DNA of 64,000 bases from the NCBI RefSeq assembly GCF_035581365.1, contig NZ_CP141590.1, positions 1,178,001 through 1,242,000 on the forward strand. The letters are read 5' to 3'. A model generated the notes under the pieces. It saw only the letters and a program-made list of their open reading frames with translations, was not told where the DNA came from and did not search any database. The position numbers and the translations under genes are program-made. This document shows, piece after piece, positions 28,234 to 37,023 of the stretch (position 1 is the first letter of the stretch; every line of letters begins with the position of its first letter). Source of the stretch: Tsuneonella sp. CC-YZS046. GTDB lineage: Bacteria > Pseudomonadota > Alphaproteobacteria > Sphingomonadales > Sphingomonadaceae.

Positions 28234-28258
28234 CTTGAGGCTGCAAGAGCAGCCATTA
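28234..28258 (+). promoter_or_regulatory. Candidate heat-shock promoter with palindrome before hrcA
   Basis: CTTGAGG (28234-28240) and GCCATTA (28252-28258), 11 bases apart, loosely resemble the classical sigma-32 form. They fit the stricter alphaproteobacterial CTTG-N17/18-CYTATNT form poorly. A perfect hairpin GGCTGC-AAGA-GCAGCC (28239-28254) fills the spacer. The -10-like element ends only 10 bases before the hrcA ATG and no Shine-Dalgarno sequence is visible. No CIRCE element was seen. Confidence 0.3.
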
Positions 28259-28268
28259 AATTGCTGCC

Positions 28269-29312
28269 ATGCCAACCCAACCTGTCATCGAAATTTCGGC
28301 CCGCACCCGCGAGATATTCCGCCTTGTGGTGGAAGGCTATCTCGCCAATGGGCAGCCGGTCGGCTCCAAGACGCTGGCCGGGGCAGGGCAGGTGAATCTT
28401 TCTCCGGCTTCGATCCGCTCCGTATTGTCCGACCTCGAATCACTCGGCCTTCTGGCCGCGCCGCATACCAGCGCGGGCCGGATGCCCACCGAATCCGGGC
28501 TGCGGCTGTTCATCGACGGCATGATGCAGGTGGCGGAGCCGACCGCGGAGGAACGCGCGGCGATCGAACGTCGCCTTGGCGAACCGGGGCCGATCGAACA
28601 GGCGCTCGAAGCGACCAGCGCGGTGCTTTCCGATCTTTCCGCGGCCGCCGGGGTCGTGATGGTGCCCCGGCGCGAACCGCGCCTGCGCCAGTTCAGCATG
28701 ATCTCCCTTTCCCCGGGAGAGGCGCTGGCGGTTCTGGTGGGGGAAGATGGGCAGGTCGAGAATCGCCTGCTCAAGCTGCCTGCGGAAATTCCGCCTTCCG
28801 CCATCGAGGAGGCCAGCAATTACATATCGGCGCATCTCGCGGGCCGCACATTGGGCGAAGCCGCGCAAGCGATGCGGGCGCAGATCGCATCGGGGCAGTC
28901 CGCTCTCGACGAAGCCAGCAGGGATCTGGTTGAGCGCGGGCTTGCCGTATGGAGCGAAGACGCCGCCAGGCGGCCGGTGCTGATCGTGCGCGGGCAGGCC
29001 AATCTCCTGGACGAATCGGCCATCGGCGATCTCGAGCGGGTCCGTTCCCTGCTCGACGATCTCGAGAGCAAGCAATCGGTGGTGGAACTGCTGGACAGCG
29101 CGCGCGAGGCGGATGCGACCCGGATCTTCATCGGTTCGGAAAATCGCCTGTTCGCCCTGTCCGGGTCCGCCGTCATTGCGTCTCCCTATCGCGACAGGGG
29201 CGGCAAGGTGGTCGGAGTGGTGGGGGTTATCGGACCGACCCGGTTGAATTACGCGCGCGTAGTCCCCATGGTGGATTTCACCGCCCAGAGCCTGGGCAAG
29301 CTCATCGGATAG
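28269..29312 (+). CDS. hrcA: Heat-inducible transcription repressor HrcA
   Basis: HrcA represses groESL-type heat-shock operons by binding CIRCE. The 347-residue protein has an N-terminal winged helix (GSKTLAGAGQVNLSPASIRS, then LGLLAAPHTSAGRMPTESGL) and the family C-terminus with IIGPTRLNYARVVPMVDF. It is followed 18 bases later by grpE, the order found in most alphaproteobacteria. No CIRCE repeat (TTAGCACTC-N9-GAGTGCTAA) occurs beside hrcA or dnaK in this window, so its targets are probably elsewhere. Confidence 0.94.
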   Translation: MPTQPVIEISARTREIFRLVVEGYLANGQPVGSKTLAGAGQVNLSPASIRSVLSDLESLGLLAAPHTSAGRMPTESGLRLFIDGMMQVAEPTAEERAAIERRLGEPGPIEQALEATSAVLSDLSAAAGVVMVPRREPRLRQFSMISLSPGEALAVLVGEDGQVENRLLKLPAEIPPSAIEEASNYISAHLAGRTLGEAAQAMRAQIASGQSALDEASRDLVERGLAVWSEDAARRPVLIVRGQANLLDESAIGDLERVRSLLDDLESKQSVVELLDSAREADATRIFIGSENRLFALSGSAVIASPYRDRGGKVVGVVGVIGPTRLNYARVVPMVDFTAQSLGKLIG

Positions 29313-29330
29313 CTGGAAAAAAGATACGAC

Positions 29331-29921
29331 ATGATGGATACGAAACCGGAACCGCAGGGGGCCGTTGAAGAGGATCGGGCAATGGCCGAGGAACTCAAGG
29401 GCGTTCCCGAAGAAATGCTGCAGCGGAACGATGCGGAAGAAACTTCCGCAACCGAGGAGGTGGCCGCCCTGCGCGATCAGCTGGAAGCCGCGAAGCAGGA
29501 GGTGCTTTACGCCAAGGCGGAGACGCAGAATGTGCGCCGCCGTCTGGAAAAGGATATCGCCGATGCGCGCGCCTATGCCGCAACCGGCTTTGCCCGCGAT
29601 ATTCTTTCGGTATCCGACAATCTCGCGCGCGCGCTGGATTCCGTCCCGGCGGAATTGCGGGAAGACGAGAAGCTGAAAGGCCTTCTCGCCGGCATCGAAG
29701 CCACCGCGCGCGAGATCGAGAAGGTGTTCGGCCTGCACGGCATCAGCCGGATCGCGGCGGTTGGCCTTCCGCTCGACCCGAACCAGCATCAGGCGATGAT
29801 GGAAATCCCGACCAACGATGCGGAACCCGGGACAGTGGTTCAGGAAATGCAGGCAGGCTACATGATCAAGGATAGGCTGTTGCGGCCTGCGATGGTCGGG
29901 GTCGCCAAAAAGCCGGACTGA
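29331..29921 (+). CDS. grpE: DnaK nucleotide exchange factor GrpE
   Basis: The 196-residue protein has an acidic N-terminus and a long coiled-coil region (about 35-95, RDQLEAAKQEVLYAKAETQN). The C-terminal beta-domain carries GLPLDPNQHQAMMEIP and VVQEMQAGYMIKDRLLRPAMV. GrpE releases ADP from DnaK, encoded 1.5 kb downstream. Two adjacent ATGs (29331, 29334) are possible starts. It forms an operon with hrcA. Confidence 0.94.
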   Translation: MMDTKPEPQGAVEEDRAMAEELKGVPEEMLQRNDAEETSATEEVAALRDQLEAAKQEVLYAKAETQNVRRRLEKDIADARAYAATGFARDILSVSDNLARALDSVPAELREDEKLKGLLAGIEATAREIEKVFGLHGISRIAAVGLPLDPNQHQAMMEIPTNDAEPGTVVQEMQAGYMIKDRLLRPAMVGVAKKPD

Positions 29922-29978
29922 ACCCGCGCGATCAATCGTTGGACAGGGCCTGAGGCACGACGAAATATCGGTTTCTCA

Positions 29979-30003
29979 GGAACATAGCGAGTCTCGTCCC
30001 GTT
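29979..30003 (+). promoter_or_regulatory. EcfG-type general stress promoter
   Basis: GGAAC (29979-29983) and CGTT (30000-30003) are exactly 16 bases apart, matching the alphaproteobacterial EcfG (general stress sigma factor) consensus GGAAC-N16/17-CGTT. It lies 33 bases before the glycine-zipper lipoprotein ATG, with GGAG just before that start. Confidence 0.65.
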
Positions 30004-30036
30004 GGTTTTTCGTAAAAACGCAACGGAGATTCGATC

Positions 30037-30291
30037 ATGCGCATGTGGATTGTTCCCGCCATGGCTGCCAGCCTGCTCGCATTGGGAGCCTGTTCCAGCA
30101 ATTATGCTGGTGAAGGCGCGCTTGCAGGCGCGGCTGTCGGCGCTGGCGTCGGCGCGATCAGAGGTGGAGATGTCGGCGAAGGCGCCGCGATCGGCGCCGG
30201 TGTGGGCGCGGTAGGCGGCGCTTTGATAAAGAAGGATGGCAAGTGCTACCGCCGCGACCGTTATGGCGATGAATATCGCGTCCGGTGCTGA
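30037..30291 (+). CDS. Glycine-zipper small lipoprotein
   Basis: The 84-residue protein has a lipoprotein signal peptide with lipobox LGAC (Cys19). A glycine-zipper segment of repeated G/A residues (AGAAVGAGVGAIRGGDVG..., about 30-63) follows, with a charged tail containing Cys72 and Cys84. Glycine-zipper (OsmB/YMGG-like) lipoproteins are envelope-stress proteins. An EcfG-type promoter lies just upstream, which fits a stress role. Cytosine count and placement suggest the two tail cysteines may pair in the periplasm (inference). Confidence 0.85.
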   Translation: MRMWIVPAMAASLLALGACSSNYAGEGALAGAAVGAGVGAIRGGDVGEGAAIGAGVGAVGGALIKKDGKCYRRDRYGDEYRVRC

Positions 30292-30296
30292 TTAGT

Positions 30297-30815
30297 TCAG
30301 CCTGCTGTGCCCGCATTTCGGAAGTCCAAGAGGCGATCGTAGACGCGGGCATCGCCTGCCCCGGCAATCCGCGCGCCCTGCCGCAGCAGAAAGGCATGGC
30401 GCACGATTTCCGCCTGCTGCTCGATGCCGTAGGCCATCAGGGGCTTGCCGGGTGACAGCACATAGCGATAGCGGCAGAACGGGTGGCGCATGAGCGGCAG
30501 ATACCAAGGGCCGCGCTGCTGCGCCTGCCAGATATGCGTCATTTCATGGATGAACAGGCCCTGCCGATCCAGCGGGGAATGCGCAAAATCCTCGCAATAG
30601 AGGTTTCCGTCCGGGTGGAAATGGATGTGCCCGCAAGGCGCCATCGCCACCTTGCGCGGCTGCAGCGGGAACCATTTGCGCCTTCGTATGAAGACGCTTG
30701 GATAATCGACCTCGTCTCCGAAGATCGACCGGGCCAAGGCTACTTCGCCCGCGGTAAGCCGACGCTCGCCCCCGGCCGGGCAGAATTGCTCGGCAGGGGC
30801 GGGTTCTCTGTTCAG
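30297..30815 (-). CDS. vgr-related HEMTH-motif protein, probable CTG start
   Basis: This soluble protein carries a zinc-peptidase-like HEMTH motif in LFIHEMTHIWQAQ, and resembles proteins labelled vgr-related in sphingomonads. Function is unknown and proteolytic activity is untested. From the TTG at 30737 it would have 146 residues. Coding sequence clearly continues upstream, reading PAGGERRLTAGEVALARSIFGDE. The only plausible start there is CTG at 30815, 6 bases after GGGAGG and overlapping the stop of the copper-chaperone gene (CTGA). That gives 172 residues and translational coupling. Confidence 0.7.
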   Translation of the reverse strand: MNREPAPAEQFCPAGGERRLTAGEVALARSIFGDEVDYPSVFIRRRKWFPLQPRKVAMAPCGHIHFHPDGNLYCEDFAHSPLDRQGLFIHEMTHIWQAQQRGPWYLPLMRHPFCRYRYVLSPGKPLMAYGIEQQAEIVRHAFLLRQGARIAGAGDARVYDRLLDFRNAGTAG

Positions 30816-31291
30816 TTCGCGCCTCCCGGTGCTTCGACCGTAGCCGGGAAGCTCATCTTGTCGCCGCCGGCGAAGGTAACGGTCACTTCGGTGGTGTCGC
30901 CCGCCTTGAGGGCAGGGTCGAGATCCATCGCCATGACATGCTTGCCGCCCGGCTCGAACTTCACAGGCTCGCCCTTGTTGAGCGTCAGCGGGGCCATCTC
31001 GGCCATGGTCGTCTGGCCGTTCTGGGTGATGGTTTCATGCATCATGGTCTGCTTGGCCGCGGCGACTTCGACAGTGCGCATGGCCACGAATTCATCGCCT
31101 GCATTGATGATGTCGAAATAGATCACGCCCGGGTTGCCTTTCACCGCAGGCAGGACAAGGCGTGCATTGGATGCGCTTACCCCCGGAATTCCATCGGGCG
31201 CCGCTTCCGCCGGCGGGCTCTCTTTCTGGCAACTGGCGAGTGCCCCTGCGCAAAGCACCAGCAAAACGGGCGCGATGCTCGAATATTTCAT
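30812..31291 (-). CDS. PCu(A)C copper chaperone lipoprotein
   Basis: The 159-residue protein has a lipobox ALASC (about residue 20) and the PCu(A)C/DUF461 copper motif H-M-x10-M-x21-H-x-M, seen as MMHETITQNGQTTM and later GGKHVMAMDL. PCu(A)C proteins deliver Cu(I) to cytochrome oxidase CuA in the periplasm. ATG at 31291 starts the signal peptide (MKYSSIAPVLLVL) and follows a GGAGGGAGAA-like site. It is divergent from dnaK and is followed by the HEMTH gene with a 4-base overlap. Confidence 0.88.
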   Translation of the reverse strand: MKYSSIAPVLLVLCAGALASCQKESPPAEAAPDGIPGVSASNARLVLPAVKGNPGVIYFDIINAGDEFVAMRTVEVAAAKQTMMHETITQNGQTTMAEMAPLTLNKGEPVKFEPGGKHVMAMDLDPALKAGDTTEVTVTFAGGDKMSFPATVEAPGGAN

Positions 31292-31341
31292 AGCTTTTCT
31301 CCCTCCTGCTTCCAATTGCGGGAAACTAAGCCTTGCAATCC

Positions 31342-31369
31342 CTTGTGCAAGGAAAAACGGCACCTATAT
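31342..31369 (+). promoter_or_regulatory. RpoH (sigma-32) promoter of dnaK
   Basis: CTTG (31342-31345), a 17-base spacer and CCTATAT (31363-31369) match the alphaproteobacterial heat-shock consensus CTTG-N17/18-CYTATNT exactly. It lies about 100 bases before the dnaK ATG, leaving a leader of about 95 bases. Confidence 0.7.
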
Positions 31370-31470
31370 CGCCGTCGAACCAGCAGGTTTGCATGAGCCG
31401 CCGAAGCGCTTTGCCACATCCGGGAAGCGAAACGAGCGGTGTCCAACTCTTGTTTTAGGATGGTGAAAGA

Positions 31471-33384
31471 ATGGCAAAAGTTATCGGTATCGACCTTGGC
31501 ACGACCAATAGCTGCGTCGCGGTGATGGATGGGGGGAAGCCCAAGGTCATAGAAAATTCCGAAGGCGCGCGCACGACGCCGTCCATCGTCGCCTTCACGA
31601 AAGACGGTGAACGCCTGATCGGCCAGCCGGCCAAGCGCCAGGCGGTGACCAACCCCGACAATACGGTTTTCGCTGTGAAGCGCCTGATCGGCCGCCGGTT
31701 TGACGATCCTGTCACCAAGAAGGACACGGAACTGGTCCCTTACACCATCGTCAAGGGCAAGAACGGCGATGCGTGGGTCAATGCCGGGGGCGAGGATTAC
31801 TCACCATCGCAGATTTCCGCCTTCATCCTGCAGAAGATGAAGGAAACCGCCGAGAGCTATCTCGGCGAAACCGTCACGCAGGCGGTCATCACCGTCCCGG
31901 CCTATTTCAACGACGCCCAGCGCCAGGCGACCAAGGACGCCGGCCAGATCGCGGGCCTCGAGGTGCTACGCATCATCAACGAGCCGACCGCGGCCGCGCT
32001 GGCCTATGGCCTCGACAAGGAAGACGGCAAGACCATCGCCGTCTATGACCTTGGCGGCGGCACATTCGACGTTTCCATCCTCGAGATCGGCGACGGCGTG
32101 TTCGAAGTAAAGTCCACCAATGGCGACACCTTCCTTGGCGGCGAGGACTTCGACAGCGCGATCGTCGAATATCTGGCCGACAAGTTCAAGGCCAAGGAGA
32201 ACATGGACCTCAAGAACGACAAGCTCGCCCTTCAGCGGCTCAAGGAAGCCGCCGAAAAGGCCAAGATCGAGCTGTCGAGCGCCCAGACCACGGAAATCAA
32301 CCTGCCGTTCATCACCGCGCGCATGGAAGGCGGCAGCACCACCCCGCTGCACCTGGTCGAAACCATCACCCGTTCCGATCTCGAAAAGCTTGTCGGCAAG
32401 CTGATCGAGCGGACCAAGGAGCCGATGAAGAAGGCGCTGGCCGATGCCGGCATCTCCGCGTCGGAAATCGATGAAGTCGTGCTGGTCGGCGGCATGACCC
32501 GCATGCCCAAGGTGCGCGAGGCCGTGAAGGAATTCTTCGGCAAGGAACCGCACACCGGTGTCAATCCCGACGAAGTGGTGGCGATGGGCGCAGCGATCCA
32601 GGCAGGCGTGCTGCAGGGCGACGTCAAGGACGTTCTCCTGCTCGACGTGACGCCGCTCTCGCTCGGCATCGAAACGCTGGGCGGCGTGTTCACCCGCATG
32701 ATAGACCGCAACACCACGATCCCCACCAAGAAGACGCAGGTCTATTCCACTGCCGAGGACAATCAGCAGGCGGTGACGATCCGGGTGTTCCAGGGCGAAC
32801 GCGAAATGGCGGCGGACAACAAGCTGCTCGGCCAATTCGATTTGCTCGGCATTCCGCCCGCGCCGCGCGGCGTGCCCCAGATCGAGGTCACGTTCGATAT
32901 CGACGCCAACGGCATCGTGAACGTGTCCGCCAAGGACAAGGGCACGGGCAAGGAACAGCAGATCAAGATCCAGGCGTCCGGCGGCCTTACCGATTCCGAT
33001 ATCGACCAGATGGTCCGGGATGCGGAAAAGTTCGCGGAAGAGGACAAGAAGCGGCGTGAATCGGCAGAGGCCCGCAACAATGCGGACAGCCTCGTCCACG
33101 CGACCGAGAAGCAGCTCGAGGAAAATGGCGACAAGATCGACGCCGATCTCAAGTCCCAGATCGAGGCGGCGATCGCCGAAGCCAAGACCGCCATCGAAAG
33201 CGGCGATGCTGCGGAAATGAACGCCAAGACCCAGGCCCTTACCGAACTGGCCATGAAGATGGGCCAGGCGATCTACGAGAAGGAGCAGGCCGCCGGTGCA
33301 AGCGCCGCGGCCAGTGACGAAGCGGGCAGCGAGGATGTTGTCGATGCCGAGTTCTCCGAAGTCGACGAAGAGAACAAGGGCTGA
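31471..33384 (+). CDS. dnaK: Chaperone DnaK (Hsp70)
   Basis: DnaK is the ATP-dependent Hsp70 chaperone. The 637-residue protein starts [19 protein letters not shown] and has the Hsp70 signatures [16 protein letters not shown] and [12 protein letters not shown]. The linker [14 protein letters not shown] leads into the substrate-binding domain, and the tail is acidic ([13 protein letters not shown]). dnaJ follows after a 70-base gap that holds a hairpin. An RpoH promoter is visible upstream. Confidence 0.97.
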   Translation: MAKVIGIDLGTTNSCVAVMDGGKPKVIENSEGARTTPSIVAFTKDGERLIGQPAKRQAVTNPDNTVFAVKRLIGRRFDDPVTKKDTELVPYTIVKGKNGDAWVNAGGEDYSPSQISAFILQKMKETAESYLGETVTQAVITVPAYFNDAQRQATKDAGQIAGLEVLRIINEPTAAALAYGLDKEDGKTIAVYDLGGGTFDVSILEIGDGVFEVKSTNGDTFLGGEDFDSAIVEYLADKFKAKENMDLKNDKLALQRLKEAAEKAKIELSSAQTTEINLPFITARMEGGSTTPLHLVETITRSDLEKLVGKLIERTKEPMKKALADAGISASEIDEVVLVGGMTRMPKVREAVKEFFGKEPHTGVNPDEVVAMGAAIQAGVLQGDVKDVLLLDVTPLSLGIETLGGVFTRMIDRNTTIPTKKTQVYSTAEDNQQAVTIRVFQGEREMAADNKLLGQFDLLGIPPAPRGVPQIEVTFDIDANGIVNVSAKDKGTGKEQQIKIQASGGLTDSDIDQMVRDAEKFAEEDKKRRESAEARNNADSLVHATEKQLEENGDKIDADLKSQIEAAIAEAKTAIESGDAAEMNAKTQALTELAMKMGQAIYEKEQAAGASAAASDEAGSEDVVDAEFSEVDEENKG

Positions 33385-33403
33385 TCGCCTGATTGAAACC
33401 CAG

Positions 33404-33436
33404 GCCACCGCTGGCGCAGCAAGCGTCGGCGGTGGC
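33404..33436 (+). terminator. Hairpin in the dnaK-dnaJ gap
   Basis: GCCACCGC (33404-33411) and GCGGTGGC (33429-33436) form a perfect 8-base stem with a 17-base loop. No T-run follows. It may attenuate or process the dnaK-dnaJ transcript rather than end it. Confidence 0.45.
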
Positions 33437-33454
33437 TGAGTTTGGCGAGGGGCA

Positions 33455-34585
33455 ATGACAACCGGCGTCGATTATTACGAACTGCTCGAGGTGGAGCGCA
33501 CGGCTGACGAGAAGTCGATCAAATCGGCTTATCGGCGGCTGGCCATGCGCTATCACCCGGACAAGAATCCGGGCTGCGGCGAATCCGAGGCGAAATTCAA
33601 GGCCATCAGCGAGGCTTACGATTGCCTGAAGGACCCGCAGAAGCGCGCCGCTTACGACCGCTTCGGCCATGCCGCGTTCCGGCAGGGCATGGGCAATGGC
33701 AGCGGACGCGGGCCGGGGGCGGATTTCAGCGACATCGGCGATATATTTGAAACGATCTTCGGCAGCGCATTCGGCGGTGGCGGCCGCCAGCAGACGCGGC
33801 GCGGGGCGGATTTGCGCTATGACATGGAAATAGGCCTCGAAGAGGCTTTTCATGGCAAGGACGCGAAGATCGAAGTCGACATCTCCGTCAGTTGCGAGCC
33901 ATGCAATGGCACCGGGGCCGAACCGGGCACCGGGGCGAGAGCCTGCGGCACTTGCCACGGGCACGGGAAGGTTCGCACCCAGCAGGGGTTCTTCGTGATC
34001 GACCGCCCCTGTCCGCAATGCCATGGCCGGGGCGAGGTGATCGAACGACCCTGCCGCAATTGCCAGGGCGAAGGGCGGGTTGACAAGACCCAGACGCTAG
34101 ACATCTCAATTCCCCCCGGCGTGGATCACGGCACACGCATCCGCCTGTCGGGCAAGGGCGAAGCCGGGCAGCGCGGCGCGCCGCCGGGCGACTTGTATAT
34201 TTTCATGCATATCCGGCCGCACAAGGTATTCCAGCGCGACGGAACGACCCTGGCGACGCGGGTGCCGATCAGCTTCACCACCGCCGCGCTCGGCGGGCAG
34301 ATAGAAATCCCCGGGCTGGATGGAGAAGCCATTTCCATCGAAATCCCGGCTGGGATTCAGTCCGGCAAGCAACTTCGTAAGCGAGGCGCCGGAATGCCCG
34401 TCCTGCAATCGAAGGGGCGCGGCGATCTGGTGATCGAGATCATGGTCGAAACCCCGACCCGGCTCAGCGCGAAACAGAAGGAACTGCTCCGGGAATTTCA
34501 GGAAACCGAAACCGGCGAGGAATGCCCGGAATCGCGGGGGTTCTTCGACAAGCTGAAAGATGCCTGGAACGATCTGACGGAATAG
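33455..34585 (+). CDS. dnaJ: Chaperone DnaJ (Hsp40)
   Basis: The 376-residue type I J-protein has the J-domain with HPD (MRYHPDKNP), a Gly/Phe-rich linker (about 75-105) and four zinc-binding repeats CEPCNGTG, CGTCHGHG, CPQCHGRG and CRNCQGEG. It then has the C-terminal substrate-binding domains. It stimulates DnaK ATPase and delivers substrates. It is the second gene of the dnaK operon and converges on the patatin gene. Confidence 0.95.
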   Translation: MTTGVDYYELLEVERTADEKSIKSAYRRLAMRYHPDKNPGCGESEAKFKAISEAYDCLKDPQKRAAYDRFGHAAFRQGMGNGSGRGPGADFSDIGDIFETIFGSAFGGGGRQQTRRGADLRYDMEIGLEEAFHGKDAKIEVDISVSCEPCNGTGAEPGTGARACGTCHGHGKVRTQQGFFVIDRPCPQCHGRGEVIERPCRNCQGEGRVDKTQTLDISIPPGVDHGTRIRLSGKGEAGQRGAPPGDLYIFMHIRPHKVFQRDGTTLATRVPISFTTAALGGQIEIPGLDGEAISIEIPAGIQSGKQLRKRGAGMPVLQSKGRGDLVIEIMVETPTRLSAKQKELLREFQETETGEECPESRGFFDKLKDAWNDLTE

Positions 34586-34606
34586 GGCGGCCAGGCGCGG
34601 CGGCTA

Positions 34607-36925
34607 TTACTCCGGCAATCGTGAAAGCACTTCCTTCCGCAGAGCCCGCACCAGCGTGGGATCGGCTCTCAGGCGAGGCTCTTCCTCATCCAGGATGGCA
34701 AGGAAAAGCTCGCGCTTGAAGCGCGTGATCTCGCTATTATCCATCGGGTCCGTCATGGTCGAAACCACCAGGTCGACCATTCTTTCCGCGCCGTGCAAGC
34801 GCCCCCACAGGTAGTCGTTCTCGCGGTAGGCGCGGCTGAAGAACGCGCCGAAATTGTAGAACTCCGTGCCCCGCAGCGTGACCCGAGTGCCGCCGGGCCG
34901 GATCGACTTGGCGTCGTCGGGCGAGATCCGATCGACCTTGATCGGATTGAATTCCGTGAAGCCTTCATTGTGCAGCAAGGGCAGGGTCGCGACATCGTAG
35001 AAGGGGAAGCCGAGATAGGCGAGCAGCATCCGCCGTCTCAGCAGGGAAGGCATGGCGACCAGCCCTTCGGCAAGATGCGTTTCCACCCGCTCGTCCACGC
35101 CCGGCAAATCCCTGATCCGGGCCAGGGCATCCAGCGCGCCGCCGGGATCTTCGAGCACGCGTCCCGCGATCGAGCCGAAATCTTCGCCCAGCCAATCCGC
35201 TGACTCCCGCTCGAAGTAGAACGACAGGCCCTCGTAGACCAGCTTCCGGGCCGCCTCGCTGTCAGCCTCCGGAATATCCGGATCGAATTCCCAGTCCCTT
35301 GCCAGACGGCGCGCGAGCAGCCGCAAGCGGCGGATGCGGAATGCGATGTCATGGGCGCGGAAGAAGGCGATGGCGGCGGCGCTGGCTCCTCCTCTGGGCG
35401 AGGAAAGCCGTTCGAGGCCGCGTTGCGCGAGTTCCTGCCGCAGCCTGATGGCGATGGGCGCCGGATCGGGAAGCAGCAGGCCCGGCGCGGCATCGAATAT
35501 GCTGCGGGCCAGATGGTCGATGATCCCCGTGAATTTTGCCTGGGCATATCCCTGAAAGGCAAAGCCCGCCTGTTCCGCCGCGGTCTGCTGCGCCTTGGCC
35601 CGCCAGGTCCGCAAGCGCTTGGGAGTCGGCCTGTCGAAGAACAGCGTCCGGCCGAAAAGTTGATCGACCGCCAGTTCGACTTCGGGCCGCAGCGCGGCCA
35701 GGATATGCCGCAGGCGTTCCGCTTCGCGGGATTGTTCCTCCAGCATTTCCAGATTGTCCCGGATCGGCTGCTCGCGCGGAATGGTGGAAAGCGAGCCGAA
35801 GATCGCGGAAAAGAAACCGACCGGACGGGCCGGATCGCCGCTGACGTTGCCGACCCGGTCGGGGCGGGGGTCGATATAGACGAAGCGGCGGTCGACTTCG
35901 CGTTGGGCAGGGCGCTTGCCGAGCACCGCGGCCGCTTCCGCGAAGGGCGCGTTGACGAGAACCGAGCCGTCGATCAGCGACACCGTTTCGAGATCGCCCT
36001 GGCGGACATGGGCGGGCATCACCCGCTTGAGGAAGTCGCCGCGATTGGTCCATTCCCGCTTTCCTTCCCGCGCAAGCTGGTCGATCTCGGAAAGCTGGAG
36101 CGGCGGGAACGCGCCCGGAAAGCTCGCGGTCGACCGTGCGGCGAAGACCAGTTCGAGCGGGTCGGCAAGCTCGATCCCGCCCTCCATCGGCGTGCGGGAA
36201 TGAAAGCCCAGGGTAAGCCGGTGTTCGCTTTCCTCCACCACCGGCGGGCTGTTGAGCCGCAGCAATTCCCGATAGCCCCGGAAATCAGTCGCGGTGACGA
36301 ACAGGTCGATCGGATGGCCCGCGGGCAGGAGCGGCTCTTCGGGCGGCACGCTGGCCATGGCGGCCAACGCTTCGGAAAGCAGGCGGGAAAAGCCGATCCC
36401 GGAGAAGGGCGGGGCGAACCAGCGGCTGCGGATGAAGCGCGACAGCTTGGTGCGCACCTCTTTGCGGGTTTCGGGCGCGACGCTTTCCGTCACCGCGTTG
36501 CCCGGCCGCGTCAGCATGAACTGGACCAGCGGCCAGGCCCATTGCTTGGCGGCGCGGGACCAGGGCCTGGCCTCCGGGTCCAGCAGCCGGTCGACATCGG
36601 CGGTCGAAAGCCAGAGTTCCGTCAGCGGTTCCAGAGAGCGCCCGGAATGGATCGCCTCGGCCAGGAAAACCGCATTGATCCCGCCGGCGCTCGCTCCGCT
36701 CAATATGTCCGGCAGGACTCTCAGGCGCAGCTCATGCTCGCGCGCGAGATGATCCAGCAGCCGGCAATAGACCGCCTCGCTGCCGGTGGCGCAGCGGCGC
36801 GCGGAGTGGAATTCCCGGCTTGCGCAAGCCAGCTTCCAGATCTCCTTGGTGACGCCATGCATATAGACCGCAAGGCTGACACCACCGTAACAGACCAGCG
36901 CTATCCTGAGTTCCTTCTGGCGCAT
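34607..36925 (-). CDS. Patatin-like phospholipase family protein (DUF3376 type)
   Basis: The 772-residue protein has a patatin domain with oxyanion GGVSLAVYMHG (about 14-24), nucleophile Ser79 in GASAGG and catalytic Asp319 in LIDGSVLVNAP. A long C-terminal region is typical of the roughly 780-residue patatin-related family with DUF3376. No signal peptide or membrane segment is evident. The natural lipid substrate is unknown. An in-frame GTG at 36946 is an alternative start; neither start has a clear Shine-Dalgarno sequence. It is divergent from radA. Confidence 0.85.
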   Translation of the reverse strand: MRQKELRIALVCYGGVSLAVYMHGVTKEIWKLACASREFHSARRCATGSEAVYCRLLDHLAREHELRLRVLPDILSGASAGGINAVFLAEAIHSGRSLEPLTELWLSTADVDRLLDPEARPWSRAAKQWAWPLVQFMLTRPGNAVTESVAPETRKEVRTKLSRFIRSRWFAPPFSGIGFSRLLSEALAAMASVPPEEPLLPAGHPIDLFVTATDFRGYRELLRLNSPPVVEESEHRLTLGFHSRTPMEGGIELADPLELVFAARSTASFPGAFPPLQLSEIDQLAREGKREWTNRGDFLKRVMPAHVRQGDLETVSLIDGSVLVNAPFAEAAAVLGKRPAQREVDRRFVYIDPRPDRVGNVSGDPARPVGFFSAIFGSLSTIPREQPIRDNLEMLEEQSREAERLRHILAALRPEVELAVDQLFGRTLFFDRPTPKRLRTWRAKAQQTAAEQAGFAFQGYAQAKFTGIIDHLARSIFDAAPGLLLPDPAPIAIRLRQELAQRGLERLSSPRGGASAAAIAFFRAHDIAFRIRRLRLLARRLARDWEFDPDIPEADSEAARKLVYEGLSFYFERESADWLGEDFGSIAGRVLEDPGGALDALARIRDLPGVDERVETHLAEGLVAMPSLLRRRMLLAYLGFPFYDVATLPLLHNEGFTEFNPIKVDRISPDDAKSIRPGGTRVTLRGTEFYNFGAFFSRAYRENDYLWGRLHGAERMVDLVVSTMTDPMDNSEITRFKRELFLAILDEEEPRLRADPTLVRALRKEVLSRLPE

Positions 36926-37023
36926 TGCGGCTTGATGGCAGGACACCGCGCCAATCTCAAGAAATGGCTGTGGATGGGTTCAGCCGCGCTTGTGTTCTTC
37001 TTGTGTTCCGCCTAGGTGGTCTT

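Noticed and set aside
28187-28268. CIRCE element before hrcA.
   Set aside because: No TTAGCACTC/GAGTGCTAA repeat; only the GGCTGC-AAGA-GCAGCC hairpin is present.
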